Assembly: GCA_033002965.1 (NCBI GenBank)
Contig: JAURVB010003325.1
Location: 1 to 64,000, forward strand
DNA: 64,000 nt
Origin: Piper betle
Lineage: Eukaryota > Streptophyta > Magnoliopsida > Piperales > Piperaceae
Reading direction: 5' to 3'
Part shown: one piece after another, positions 1 to 13,255 of the stretch
Layout of the letters: every line of letters starts with the position of its first letter
Position numbering within the stretch: position 1 is the first letter of the stretch
Made by a program: the position numbers and the translations under genes
Notes under the pieces: generated by a model
What the model was told of the DNA's origin: nothing
Database searches by the model: none
The model's input: only the letters and a program-made list of their open reading frames with translations

Positions 1-1479
1 TGACAGTTGGTATGATGACTTATAGTTTTCAACTACATGTTTACATCTATGATTCTTGCAAAAATATGTGAGTATACACGATCTTATTTGATTTAGGATT
101 TATATATCGGTTTATTTTCTAATCAATTATTGATAATCTTAAAGTAAATTTCATTTTGTTTGAGTAAAACTATAATTAGATGATGTAATATTAGTAAATA
201 AATATTGGCTCCAAGATACTAATTATCAAACAAAATAGTTTAATTTTTTTCCTCTATAAATTTTTAAACTTGAACTATAATGATGTAACCTGGCAACTTC
301 AAGTATATATATATAATTTTTAAACATTAATGTAATACATATGATTTAAGCAAATAATAGACATCAGGTATTATATATATAAATTCATGATAAATCTTTT
401 TTTCTGCAATTGGATAAGTGTGTTTTATGTAAGATATATGAGAAAGGCGGGGATTGAAAATTCATTGCATGAGCAGAAAAGTGAACCGTCAATGAATGGT
501 AAAAACATGCATTGAAGAAAAATAGTCGAAAAGAATTGCACCCAAAGAGTTTAACCAAGATTTACCCGGGAATCATATTTTCATGCAGAAGCCCAATAGC
601 CATGACAAGAATCAAGTTGCCAACTTCGATCAAGGTCAATTGGATGAGACATTGCCTGTAAGTTGCATTATAAGTTGATTTTGATTTTGATTTTGATTTT
701 TATTAAGGTTGCATTATAAGTTGCCTGTAAATAAGAGGCTAGCAGATTGATGATGAATTGATTATTAGTTGTGAGTCTTTCTTTATTTTAAGTTTATTCT
801 TTAGTTTAAATTTTTAATTTTTTCATAAGTGATTACTTTAAATCATCTCATTGAATTTTGTATAAAATAAATAAATAAATAAGAAGAATATCTATTAACA
901 ATTAACCAAATATGGCATCACAGTGGGAATTTGCCAATGTGGATGGCTAGATGTTACGATCCTGGGCTAAACCACGAGTTAGTCAATAACTGTGACGCAT
1001 GGGCATGCGTGAGTCTTGGAATACTAATTAAGTTGAATCAGGTTTAACACTTGGTGGCGAATCTTGCACTGGTTATCGCGGCAAGTCGGTGTTTATCACA
1101 ATCACGTGACTCTTTATCTCTTTTGGTCTTCGTTGGGGTTAATCGTTGTCCAAGATTCTGCGATCTTGTATTAATAGTAACTTCTTTTTTACGATTTATA
1201 ATATATTTCACCACGAGAGCTCTTGTTCTTGTCACACCTATACCTGCCCCTATCCGTGGTAGTTTTAGAATATATTTCTATTTTTTTCCTTTTTTGCTGT
1301 CATCACATTTGCAAGTAATTTTGCTCATAATAATTTTATTAGCTAATTAATAATTATTTAATTTGAATTTTGGTTAACTGGCGTAGCACGTGTCCTCTCT
1401 AGTGCCTCTTCGTATTGTTTGTCACCTTAGTTGTGGTCGTATTTGGGTTTTATTATTATATATATATTATTTGTTATTG
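1..1479. other. AT-rich intergenic DNA, no gene recognised
   Basis: Mostly AT-rich sequence with short homopolymer and TA runs and a small GATTTT-type repeat near 677-705. Short open frames near 1044-1350 overlap on both strands and have no recognisable domain, so I do not call them genes. Confidence 0.5.
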
Positions 1480-1786
1480 ACGTAGTGGTCTCTATTGTAC
1501 TTTTAGATAAGACTATGTCCGTTTTATTTTAAAATTAGTTATTTTTTTAAATTTTTACTTGTTTTATTTGTTTTACACCTAATTGCATATTATAGCATCC
1601 ACTTAGAGCAATATTAAAATTTAAACGTCTTATTTATGTTATTTATATTTATATCACTGTTTTTAGACGTCAAGGTTAGATATAGATCGGCTTAACTGAA
1701 TTAAATAAATTAACGAACAGTTTAATCGCCGATAATAATTATAGTTTGATTTATGGGTGAACCAAAATGGGGTATTCCACTCTCTC
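1480..1786 (+). repeat. Relic 3' end of an E2/E3-family LTR
   Basis: The stretch reads like a decayed copy of the last ~300 bp of the LTRs at 26646-29440 and 31586-34441. In order it keeps the 'ttgtacttttaga' block, 'gtcggcttaaccgaa'-like text (here 'atcggcttaactgaa'), 'ttaacgaacagtttaatcgcc', and 'gggtgaaccaaaatggggt' in place of the LTR terminus. Divergence is high and the 5' part of the LTR is missing, so it is an old fragment. Confidence 0.6.
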
Positions 1787-1865
1787 AGTACAGTGTAACA
1801 CAAACACGATTACCTCTTGACGGATGCGTAAATATTTTTTTTAAATATTTTTTCTTATTAGAATG

Positions 1866-2167
1866 ACGAGGGTAGTTTTTACTTTTGGGAGGTGGTGAAA
1901 TAGGGTTTGGTTTGGTGGGAGGGAATGGGGGTAAATGTCATCGTTTGGGGGATGTTTGGAAATACAAAGTTTTCTGGAGGGAGGCAATATTCAATTGAAT
2001 TTATATATACAATAGTTGTATTCTTTTTGAATGTCAAGCAATAATAAAAAAAGTTTTTGAAGATTCAGCAAGTACTAGTGCTCGATACCTTTTATTTTTT
2101 TTGATTATAACACCTGTTCCTAGTTTTAATAAATTGCAAAAATAAGAGTAGGGAAATTGCAAAGTCA
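1866..2167 (+). repeat. Dispersed repeat, copy 1 (inverted partner at 45668-45965)
   Basis: About 300 bp shared, in inverted orientation, with 45668-45965. Shared landmarks include 'gtttggtttggtgggagg', 'gaatgggggtaaatgtcatcg', 'caattgaat', 'gcttgacattcaaaaag' read on the other strand, and 'tattataacacc'. No coding capacity and no clear terminal repeats are visible. It is probably a non-autonomous transposon piece of unknown class. Confidence 0.6.
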
Positions 2168-2221
2168 CCCATACGAGTCCAACAAGATAGGTGACTTCAA
2201 AATGATAAGCTTTGCAAGTCA

Positions 2222-2325
2222 AATTGCTAGGTCGTTTCTTGCTGTTTTCTGAAGCCCGAATCATAAATCAAATTGTTCGTTTGTTTCTTGATGCTTTCTA
2301 CTCCGAAACACAAATCAAAATGATC
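2222..2325 (+). repeat. ~100-bp repeat upstream of FAH (direct copy at 12062-12165)
   Basis: Nearly the same ~100 bp occurs upstream of FAH and inside intron 1 of the reticulon-like gene, in the same orientation. The best-conserved core includes 'gtttgtttcttgatgctttc' followed by 'tactccgaaacacaaatcaa'. It is too short to classify. Confidence 0.6.
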
Positions 2326-2757
2326 TTGATATTTTCCCGGATAAGGATGAGGAGCAGCTTGCTAAGGGTAGCCGCAATTTCACCCTCTTTATCACCTTCT
2401 GAATATCTTCCCCGCCTATCACGTGACCACCAACCACCCCAAAATGAATAAATACGCGCGAGTAAGTTAAGTGGGAGTAAGGAGTCCAGAATCCAAATAC
2501 CAACCACAACCAGGGTGACAGACAACACGAGGAGGGGCGGAAGAGAGGAGGGGTACTGAGCCAGCCAACCCAAACGGGAGTGAGGAAGGAAGTGTAGGAA
2601 CTTGAAATCGTTGTCAATTTGATTCAATTTAATTTGATTTGCTTTGGGCATTCAATTGGATTCATTATTATCATTTCATTGTATTGTTTGGACGTTAAGA
2701 GGGTGTTGGGTTGGGCAGAGAGGCAGAGGGAGAGAGCGTCGGAGAGCCTACTAAGCA

Positions 2758-5700
2758 ATGGCTGCGGCGGCGCTCTTGAAGTCCTTCGTCCAAGTTGGTC
2801 CCGATTCCCATTTCCCGTTGGAGAACCTTCCCTACGGTGTGTTTGTGCCTTTGGGTTCCTCCTCCCCCCAACTCGACTCCCCTCGCATTGGCGTCGCCAT
2901 TGGTGATTTCGTGTTGGACCTTTCAGCCATCTCTCGCGCCGGCCTCTTCCAAGGCCCCCACCTCCGCTCCCAATCCCACTGCTTTCTCCAGGTCTCCCTC
3001 CTAATCTCTTTTTTTTTTTTTTTTGCTTTTGCTTTTGCTTTTTCTTTTTACTACTACTTCTACTTCCTTCTCGTTCATTCCTTCATTGCATTTTACCCTC
3101 TGATCTTCCTCCAGCCCTCCCTTAACTTGTTCTTGGAACTGGGGCGACCAGCATGGAAGGAAGCCCGCTCCACAATCCAAAACCTCTTGTCAGGTATGTT
3201 TCTTTGCCTTTGCTCCGACATTTGCTTTTCTTTTGTTTTCTTTTTTCTATTTTTCTAATTCCCTTCCCAAATAGATAGACTAGATGATCTTGCCGCGCGC
3301 ATATGCTTTACCATTCTTTCACTCGTCAACGTAATTAATTTTTCATTGGAAACCATTTGATTTGTTTTGTCTTCGATGCTGCAGATCGGCATTAGAATTT
3401 TTTCCCTTTTCTTTCTATTTTACACCAATTAATTAATTAAACAGACCACCCTTAATCCCAACAACAAATTTTTCACATGCAGCGGACGAGCCGACTTTAC
3501 GAGATAACAAAAGTTTGAGAGAGACGTCACTTTTTCCTATGGTGAGCCGATGATGTATATGCACACAGACATATACATATATACGGACCTTCTTAGATAA
3601 ATAAAACTATTACAATTGATGGTGGACATTTGACTCGTGCTTTTGTTCTTCGAACAGAACAAAGTGCAAATGCTTCTGCCTGTAGCAATTGGTGATTATA
3701 CAGATTTCTTTTCCTCCATGCACCATGCTAAGAATTGTGGAACAATCTTTCGTGGTCCTCAAAACCCAATTCCACAGAACTGGTTAGTCTTAGTTACGTT
3801 GGATTTCGATTTTGTGATTGTTTATATCTACAAATGTTGTAGTAGTTATTCTTTAACACAAATTTATTCCTAGGTTGATATTCATTCCCTACCAACTGAA
3901 ATGGCTTTTATCTTGAAAATTTTGGCTCTTGAAGGCAATTTATTAGTTCCATGAAAATATTCCATTTTGTTCAAGAACGAGAAGTCATTCATCAAAGAGA
4001 TTCATTAAAGGGCAACAACTATTTAATTTTTATGCCTTGCAAATCCTAACCATAGATTATAGTGTCTGAAATCTGTTGGACCGTGGTAATGCATCTGTCA
4101 TTTTAGTGAAAGTTTTGTTTAAACTAGTAATACTGATGCTTTGCACTTTGGTGTTCAAGTGGAGGAAACAACATTAGGTTCTCAGCAGGCCTATATGTTA
4201 CATCAATATACCCATACTTCACATTACTTATCTCAAAGTTTTATTAAAAGACAACCAATAATATATAGTTTTAATCTTCCTTTTCTGATTCAGTTTATTT
4301 ATATTTGCAGAGTACAATAAGGGGTTTATGTGCCGCTATTTAGTTATTTTTCATTTTATATTCATTAGAGGTCCAATATTCTTTAGGTTCCATCTTCCCA
4401 TTGCATATCATGGAAGAGCTTCATCCATTGTCATCTCTGGAACAGACATTTATCGGCCAAGGTGAATCATTGGTTTACTGTATTTTATAATGTTGTGCAC
4501 TGTTCTTCATATTTCTACATTTTAGTTTTAATTTTTTGTTACTCTACACATATCATTTCCCGTATATTTGAATGACAACATGAACGTTTCCATTTTACTT
4601 TTAACATAACTTAAGGGTCAATTATTCCCTTTCTCCCATTGATCTGAAACAGGAATAAATGTCCCCAGTTGCTATAAGTGGGGTTAGGTGGTTGTGATTG
4701 TGTTATGAAGAATCTCCTATTTATGCAGATCCCGTGTTTTTTGTGTTCTCTCACAATGTAACTTTCGCATTTCAGAGGGCAAGGACATCCCACCAGCAGC
4801 TCCCCGCCATATTTTGGTCCCTCGCTGAAGCTGGACTTTGAGCTTGAGATGGTTGATTGAACTAATTAGGATCTTCTCTGTTGTCATTTTCTTTTAATGT
4901 CCAGATTGTCAGATTATTCATTAATTTGACAAGAATTTTATTTTGAGTGTTTTAATTTATGATCTTACTTTATAGTGTTGATTTTATTGCATGCAGGCTG
5001 CCATCGTTGGTCCTGGAAATGAATTGGGAAAACCTATTGATGTCAATAATGCTGCTGATCATATATTTGGGCTTGTTCTGATGAATGACTGGAGTGGTCT
5101 GTAATGCACTAAATTAATGTCAGTTTTGACTAAGTTATGTTGGAAATTTTATTGACAAGGGGACTTTTGCAGCTAGAGATATACAGGCATGGGAATATGT
5201 TCCTCTTGGGCCTTTCCTGGGGAAAAATTTTGGTGAACTTTCAGTATCTATTACTTAAGCTATCCTAATATAGATCTATGTAAAAGTAAATAAAATATTA
5301 ATAATTGCAGGTACAACTATATCGCCATGGATTGTCACCCTGGATGCCTTAGAACCCTTTTCATGTGATGCTCCACAGCAGGTGAAAATAAGAATGAATT
5401 TTGTGCAAGCTTTTAATTTTAAGAAAAAAATTATGATCCTATGCATCCTTTTGTGACAAGTAGCAAACTGTAATGTGTGTGGCACTTCAGTCCCACTTTA
5501 GCGACAAGAGTATGTCATAACTCTGACTAATGAAACTGAACCAACCTTACTAGAGTATATTTTGCCTAATGGTGTGTTTCATCTGTTGTATTTAGAAGAC
5601 TTCGAACTGCATAATTGAACTGTGATCGTCTTTAAATATGCCACCATATAATACTTTATCTTCTAATTGCAGGCACCTCCTCCACTTCCGTATTTGACTG

Positions 5701-8700
5701 AGAAAAGATCTATCAATTATGACATTCCATTGGAAGTATGTTCTTTTAAGTGATCCTTTCTGTGTGATTTATTTGTATTTTCTAATATTTTTGTTTGGTC
5801 AAAAAAAATGTAGAGTAAGGCTGCTACAATGGGCCATTTGTGGTCTGACCACTTCTTGAACCCTCTACATGCGGGAGCTTTTTGCATCAAGCTGACCTTT
5901 TGTATAAAAAAAATGGCCAAATTATTCAAATAAACTGTCATTTAATTTCAAACTATTATGAGAGCTAAGTGAATCAATTTATCTGGATTTAAACTAGATG
6001 TACACTCTACTTTGGGGGAAATCAAGTTGTTCATGTCGAGTGTGTAAATAATAGGCAAAGAGAGAATCATGACATAAATTTGTCACCAATTGGATGTAGG
6101 TTCCATAAGTGGATTTAATTGTAATATAGTTTAATTGTGGAACTTTGACACTCCATATTGCGACTTGTGTTGTTTTGGATGACATCTTTTCTAGCATCGT
6201 TAAGCTTAGATGATTATAATTGACTTGCATAATGTTTAAACATTTGGTTATAGGGTTTGCTTGGAAAGCAATCCTTGTAAGAAAAAAGAACATGTATATT
6301 TGTTCCATAAACAAATTTGATTTTGCATAAACATATATATATTATCATGACTTCTGACAGATAAATGCAGTGCAACTTTCCAATGTTGATGACTTCTATT
6401 TCTTGCTTCAAGGTTTATATCAAGCCTGCAGGTGCAAGTGAGCCCGTGCTTATTACTGAAAGCAACTTCAATCATTTGTAAGTATTTGTCTTGCGTGAGG
6501 GATTGTCATCATTAGTTCAAGGCAATCACCTTTTCCTAGGTTTCTTAAGTGTCTTTTGAATTGAGCGTAACTGATGACGGATAATGTTCTATGTATAGTA
6601 GTTGATTTCATATTTTTGTAATTTTTGTCATTCAAGTCTTATAGTAAATTGAGACTTAATTAGGAGGTTTCGGTTTTAACTTAAGACTAAAAAATAGTCT
6701 TTTATTGAGCCTTTAATAGGAGGGGACAATTTTGACCAAAGACTAACAATGCTCTATAAATTATGTAAAGTATGTAGGTTTATAAAAAATACATTGGTTG
6801 AATGAATACATTTTTTTTTCTACTTCTTTCTACATTGCTTCTTCCTAATCTATCTCTTTCTTGTCGTAAAGTTTGAGATTTCAAGGGAACGTAGTTCGTC
6901 ATTCAAGTTTTGTTCCTAAAACATTGACTAATAGTCACTGGTTGACATCAAGTGGATAAGAGCCGAGGTTTTTCCTACTGTGATTGTATCATCACCATCA
7001 CAACACAACGTGTTTACTTTTTAGCATCACAAGTTGTAGATTTGTTCTACCCTCCACCACCCCAGTCACCACCCATTATTCTTTGTTTCTCCTTATATTG
7101 TTTCATGGCTACAAAACAGGACGTCGACAAATCGTCTTCCCCTCCCCATACTACGGAAGAGCAGTTTGGTATTATCTTGCTAACTTTAAAAGATTTTACC
7201 TCTTGGCAAGAGAGTTTGGAAACCCATATAAATGGTATTGATATTCGTCTGTAAGCGTTTAGATAAACTATCTACCTTGTAGCTTGCTAGGCAACCTTCT
7301 TCTCCAACTCAATTGGGGGGCATTCATGCACCTACACATATGCCTACCATGTTGTCTTCTCTGGCCTTAGCCACTATGACACCACCAACACACTCCTCCC
7401 CTACCCAATCCTCATCCCTTTCCAACCTGATCCTTTTTCTTCCCCATGACAACAGGTGTATCAACCACTTCTACATGAGAGGAATCACATGCAGCCTCCT
7501 CTTGACCAAATCATATTCACCTAGTATGAGGAGAGTATACTGGGCCCCAAGGATGAGTTATGCCATTCTGAAGATGACGCCTTGGCTATCCTCCATGAGC
7601 GCACTTTCTCATCTAAGGCATCATTTTTTGACCCTTCGAGGGTTCTCATTCAAGGTTTACTCCTCTTGGCTTGGGTTGATAAATTTTGGAGTGATTGGAT
7701 GATACATGTATCACCACGCTGTCATTTTTTCTGTTATGTTTATTATTGGTTATATTGGGTTATCACTTATTTCTCTGAAGATAAAGGGGATATCAAGTTA
7801 TATACATCTAAGAGTGTCATCATGAGACTCGTACTCCTACTACTTTGTCATCTTGCTCTAATGCAGAACTCGAGGTCGAGTTCTCTTTCAAAGACTGGGA
7901 GAATGATGACATATAATATTCTTTATATAGTAGTTAATTTCATATTTTTGAAATTTTTGTCATTTAAGTCTTATATTAAATTGAGACTTCATTATGAGGT
8001 TTTGTTTTTAACTTTAAGACTAAGAAATAGTCTTACTAGGAAGGTTCAATTTTGACCAAGGACTAACAATGTTCCATAAATATGTAAAGTTTGTAGGCTT
8101 ATAAAAAGGACATTATTTGAATGAATAAAGTTTTTTTTCTCTTCTTCTTTTTACACTGTTTCTTCCTTGTCTATCTCTTGCTTGTCGTAAAGCTTGAGAT
8201 TTCAAGGGAACATGCTTCGTCGTTGGAGTTTTGTTCCTAAAACATTGACTAATGGTCACAGGTTGACATCAAGTGGCTCAATAAAAGACTATTCCTTAGT
8301 CTTAAGTTAAAACCAAAACCCCTTAATGAAGCCTCAACTCACTATAAGACTTAAATGACAAAATTACAAAAATATGAAATTAACTATTATACATAGAATA
8401 TTATCCGTCATTAGTTACCCTCGAAACCATAATGATAGATGTTGCCGCCAAATTGCCATTTTGCTGAAGCTTTGTGAAGACCGTTGCATCTGATCCCATA
8501 TTTCTTATGATTGTTTCTCAGCTCTGCCACAAGATTGTTGAGTGTAAATAACCTTTGAATCATATTGGCTTTTCAGTTATGTTCTTACTATCGAGGTGGT
8601 TGTATCACTAAGAAAACAGTGAAATTTGTTAGTTTCTTGGTAATGAAATTTAAGACGCATTATTACTTGTCATAGAAGCTCAAGTTGTGAGGAAAGGGAC

Positions 8701-11110
8701 GGTAAGGGATTTTATATCTTTTGTTGATTAGGTGACACCCGAATTTGAATAGGGGAAAAGGGATTTGCAGTCCCCCACCTTACCACTCGGCCATGCCACC
8801 AAAACGATATAAACAAAATCGATATAGTTGGAAATCTTCTTTTGGATGATTTATTGAACCCTTCCTTTTCTCTCTGATTTGAATTGGATCTTACGGTTTC
8901 TTTATCCTTTTCATTTAATGTGACTAATATTCCCCCATACGTGCAATTAGAGTTTATGGCTTAGAATGTAGACAAACTGCAAACAATCTGTCAGGCATTA
9001 ACTGGGACATATAAATTCTAACCTACTCCTTTTGGCTTTGGTATAGTGTAAATTTAGATGGTTTAACCACTTGTCTTAAGTACTTAAGCTATTAGTCAAG
9101 GAACCATTCAATACTTACATAAGAGTAGCATTTCTTGTGAAAGCGATTAGACTGTTCATATGCTGTGTACTTGTTTAGCTGTACTACACTTCTGCATTGT
9201 GTAAATCAAGGAAACATGGCTAGTTAGTTTACTGTTTTGATCGCAGTCCATCAAAAATATATTGATTATCTACTCTCATAATTTTAGGGATATATTGGCT
9301 TCTTCCATGTAGTTCATCTCATATTTTTGGTCAATCTTCTTATTTTTTTTTATTATTTGATGGTGGTTTTATTTATGAAGTAATAAGGCGCCTGCATGAC
9401 CAAATGATGTATTTATGGAATAGGTATTGGACATTATCTCAACAAGTTGCACATCACACTGTGAATGGTTGTAATTTAAGATCAGGGGATCTGCTCGGAA
9501 CTGGGACCATAAGTGGACCCGTAAGTATTTCTTTCTTTCCTCTGCTGGATATATTGCCTGATTCAAATTTTACGTGGTCTCACATTTTATGTTTACAGTC
9601 ATTTGCTTCACGTTGCTATTATTTAAGAGATTACAAATAGTGCCATTTAGATTTGCAATTCCTTTCCTTACCGCAAAAGAATATGTACAGACTTTGTTTT
9701 AAGGCATTATCTATTAGAGAGGACATGTGATGATGACGTATAGTAGTTGGTAATGGAATTCTAATTGAATACATTTTTAAGTGTTGCCAAATATTTCTAG
9801 TTGATGTATCAGCAATACTTAAATATATTATAAGACATTATGCAATTGTTTATTGTGTTGAATTATGGAATTCTACTTGTGAATAGGAACCCAATTAGCA
9901 AAAGTTTGAGTTAATAGCAAATATTTTGACCTGAAAACGCATAATAACCCCTAAAAATGCAAGTTCATATCTCAACTTGGCTAGAATATATTAGTAGGCA
10001 TGATACAGGTGTTGAATTGTTGATTTCTACTTGCAAACAGGAACCAAACTCTTACGGATGCTTGCTTGAGCTCACATGGAATGGACAAAAACCACTTTCG
10101 TTAAATGCATCTGAACGAAAATTTCTGGAGGATGGTGATGAAGTTATAATGACTGCATGCTGCAAGGTATATTCTCATCAATGGGGCAATCCCAAATTTG
10201 GGTAGTGCATGCTATCCCTGAAAGATAACTCTCTTACGAGAAAGCTACATAGCTTCTTCACGATTTAACTGCATAACAAACATTTGAATTAATCAACCAA
10301 GAAAATAACACTAAATTTAGCAGGTTAGACTGGTTAGTTCTTTCATGGTTGGCAGTTTTAAGGATGGAAAATTGTATTTCGCATCTATATGACAAATGCG
10401 AGTAAAGAACTTTGTGAGTTATTAAAGATAAGGGAAGGATAGTTGGTTCCAGGAAAGGCATCCACGTCATCGACCACGTTTTAGGAGAAGGTTGTAGAAA
10501 GAAGAAGATTTATTAAGTGTAGAAATTTTAATGTGTTGTCTATGAAGGCCACCATTAATCGACCCATCTAGTTAGCTTTATACTTGTCCTCACTAGGTTA
10601 AGCCCTTGTAAGTTTCGATTGAACGTAGTGGTCTTCTGTTTGTAAAAAATATGAAGCCTAAGATTCTGTTGTCATAATCATATTTTAGGCATATATATTA
10701 TGCATATAAAGTTATTCAAACTCCATTGACCTTAGATTGTCAATAAAAAATGAGATTGGTGGTGTTATTCTACGGAAAATTTAAAGCAGTTCAAGTAACA
10801 AAGGGTATTTGGTGTAAAGCGTGAGCCACAGAGTAAAATATAGTCTTTATATGTTGCTAATCTGACCCTTCAGTTGAATCACAGACCTTGGATGATTTGC
10901 AGGTGGATGAATGGGACCTTATGAATGATGTTAAAATAATCACCTTTTTTTATTTTTTGTTCTCGGTAATGTGGGACTGTCCTCTCCTATGAATTGTGAT
11001 TTACAAGTCTTAACATTTTTTTTTCTACTATCCAACAAATTTTGCAGGGGAAGGGATACAATGTTGGATTTGGAACATGCACTGGGAAGGTTCTCCCCTC
11101 TATTTTCTGA
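2758..11110 (+). CDS. FAH: Fumarylacetoacetase, 14 exons, 430 aa
   Basis: Cleaves fumarylacetoacetate to fumarate and acetoacetate, the last step of tyrosine breakdown. Exons: 2758-2991, 3115-3193, 3483-3541, 3658-3782, 4387-4461, 4776-4851, 4997-5096, 5173-5232, 5311-5381, 5673-5735, 6413-6477, 9424-9520, 10041-10166, 11048-11110. All introns are GT-AG and the phases join to one frame of 430 codons, close to the usual plant length of about 420. Visible motifs: [15 protein letters not shown] (metal Asp about residue 140, catalytic His about 147), DFELEM (metal Glu about 213 and 215), LMNDWSARDIQ (metal Asp about 247) and GKNFGTTISPW (Lys about 267). These match the catalytic set known for the family. 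The start is the first ATG before the conserved N-terminal SH3-like domain. Intron 11 (6478-9423) is enlarged by a transposon relic. The first exons are GC-richer than the surroundings. Confidence 0.95.
6572..8418 (+). mobile_element. Non-autonomous copia-like LTR relic in FAH intron 11, with an inverted LTR piece
   Basis: Two direct repeats, 6572-6950 and 7914-8272, begin TGATGAC and end GACATCA and look like LTRs. After the first comes tggataagagc (6953), a one-base-shorter form of the tRNA-Met primer site tggtatcagagc. Before the second is a purine tract, gactgggaga. The ~960 bp between has only short broken frames (for example one starting at 7106) and no pol domain. Directly after the second repeat, 8276-8418 is an inverted copy of the first ~140 bp of LTR 1 plus its flank (gtaac becomes gttac). 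There is no target-site duplication around the LTR pair. This is probably a rearranged non-autonomous copia-type element. Confidence 0.7.
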
Positions 11111-11831
11111 GATATAAGTTATAGCCACCTCATGCTCCAACGGCGAATGCTTCGTGTTACGGCGTCCTTGTCATGTTAAGTACTTTGTGAAGAGTATATA
11201 TAACTATTTTGGATGAATAAAGCCGTATAGTTTTATAATTGCGGTAGTTAGAAAATAAAGTTGAGGATTGAGATTGATGGTTGGCAGGCTGAAACTAAGT
11301 ACCCAGATCATGAAAGCATTTTCAATTCTTTTATGCTTAAGGGGAAAAAAATATTTTTCTAATTTTTTGTAGGCAGAAAAAAAGTAGATATTTTAGAAAA
11401 TGCAAGGTGAAAACACGAAACCTTTGGCCAAATTCCTTGCCACTCATTCTGTTATAATTACTTTGTTATCATCCAACAATTTGTGTAATTGCGAAGATCT
11501 GTATCCATTGGAACGGATAGTTTGAACGTGAAGTAACCAATATAAACAGGCAAAGAATGTAGGAGACACTCTTAAACTCCGAGCCACATCAAATTGTTCA
11601 ACTACGGATGCAAGCAGCACAACACTGTGATGTGACACCTGGAAAGGGGCGCAAACAGAAAGCCAATTCACTAGTTGGAACAACCAAAGAAACGAACGGA
11701 CATATGTAACCCATCGGCACAAGCTAGAACTAAAAGGAATTCCAAAGAAAACACCAACAAACAGGCAAGGGGAGTCCATCCGTATATATTGAATTGATTG
11801 ATCGATTAGCAGCAATTGGCTTTGTTTGGAG
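11111..11831. other. FAH 3' flank and reticulon-like gene upstream region
   Basis: No gene seen. It should hold the FAH 3' UTR and the promoter and 5' UTR of the next gene. An open frame on the minus strand (11444-11815) has no recognisable domain. Confidence 0.5.
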
Positions 11832-13255
11832 ATGGAGGAGCAAAACCCTCACCCTGATCTTGTCCCTTCCTCGCCTCCGCCGGCATCCACAATCCCTCCC
11901 CTTCGCCGTTATTTCGGCAATGGCGAAGGTACCTTCCGACCGCCTTCGTTCGTCTCTTCTCCTTTCTTTTATCTTCTCTCTTACTCTCCCTCCCCCCTCT
12001 CTCTGTCTCTTTCCAAACCTTAATTTTCCTTGTTTTATGGACTACGAAATTTAGTACAAATCAAATTGTTTGGTCGTTCCTTGTTGTGTTCTTTAGCCCG
12101 AACAATAAATCATATTGTCCGTTTGTTTCTTGATGCTTTCTACTCCGAAACACAAATCAAATTGAATGGAACAAGATGATGGGATGATTGAATTTGATGA
12201 TGTTCTTTTGCAGTTGCCGATGTGGTGCTGTGGAGGCGCCCTTATGCCGGGGTGTCTGCACTCGTTGGGGCCTTCGTGATATGGATCCTCTTTGAGCAGG
12301 CCGGATACAGCTTCCTCTCTTTGCTCTCCAATGTCCTCTTGCTTTCCGTCTTCATCCTTTTCTTCTGGGCCAAGGCCGCTAACCTTCTCAATCGGTAAAT
12401 TCCTTTCTCTCTTTTCTTTTTTTTTTTGTCTCTTCCTTCCTCTCTCTTTCTTTCCCGATCCGATCTGTTGCTGTACAATCTTGGCTTACGAGCCACCACT
12501 TATGTTGACTTGACTTGAACTGTTTGAGTATTCTTATACTTGATGTAAGCATGGATTGTATGATTTGTGTTAGTAACTCTTCTAACTAGTCATTTTTGGT
12601 AGTAAGGGTGGGATCTTTCTTGCTGCCCTCTTGTTATTTTGTTGATTTATTTTTGGATTTTTACAACTGTATTGTGTTGTGATGCTTTCACCTGAACAGG
12701 CCTCTTCCCCCTGTTCCTAATTTAGAAATCTCAGATGAAACCGTTGACAAAGCCGCAGACAGCACTAGGGTTTTCATCAATCGACTTTTGGCTGTCGCCC
12801 ACGACATAGCTATCAAGAGGGACGCCAAACTATTTCTACAGGTTTGTCTGCTTGCCTACTTAATCTCATGACCCACCTTTTTTCTTCAACCCTTATTATG
12901 TGTTGTTTGTAATTTTTTCTTTTCCATGTATGTAGGTTGTTCTGTCACTTTGGCTTCTTTCATATATTGGGAGTCTCTTCAGCTTTCTTACCCTCCTCTT
13001 CCTTGGTGAGTCTTGGGCTCTAGTTATTTGCTGATTAATTGAATTTCATTTTCTTTGTCGGCTACTAATCAGCTGCTTTGCGCAGGAGTAATTCTTGTTC
13101 TTACCATTCCCGCGTTCTATGACAAGTATCAAGATGTTGTCCATGAGAAAATTGACACAATACATGGATTACTCTTAACTTGGTACAGTAAATTTGATAA
13201 CATAGTTATTAGCAAGTTCTTCATCTCCCCAAACGAGCAGAAAAAGACCCAATGA
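11832..13255 (+). CDS. RTNLB: Reticulon-like protein B (RTNLB), 5 exons, 219 aa
   Basis: Membrane-shaping protein of the tubular ER. Exons: 11832-11928, 12214-12394, 12700-12841, 12936-13005, 13086-13255. Junctions are GT-AG and the frame closes with TGA followed directly by TAG. The first ~32 residues are polar and Pro-rich. The rest is a reticulon homology domain: VADVVLWRRPYAGVSAL, a long hydrophobic hairpin (about 50-95), a hydrophilic loop containing PLPPVPNLEISDE (about 95-140), a second hydrophobic hairpin (about 140-172), and the conserved YDKYQDVVHEKI near the C-terminus. Length and order fit the short plant RTNLB subgroup. The C-terminus lacks a classical dilysine signal. Which paralogue it is cannot be told. 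Intron 1 carries the 100-bp repeat shared with the FAH upstream region. Confidence 0.93.
12062..12165 (+). repeat. ~100-bp repeat in reticulon-like intron 1
   Basis: Direct copy of 2222-2325. It lies wholly within intron 1 (11929-12213). Confidence 0.6.

Noticed and set aside
10902..10925. Extra FAH exon after gcag at 10902
   Set aside because: The following codons do not fit the family and would break the join to the last exon; skipping it gives the expected C-terminus.
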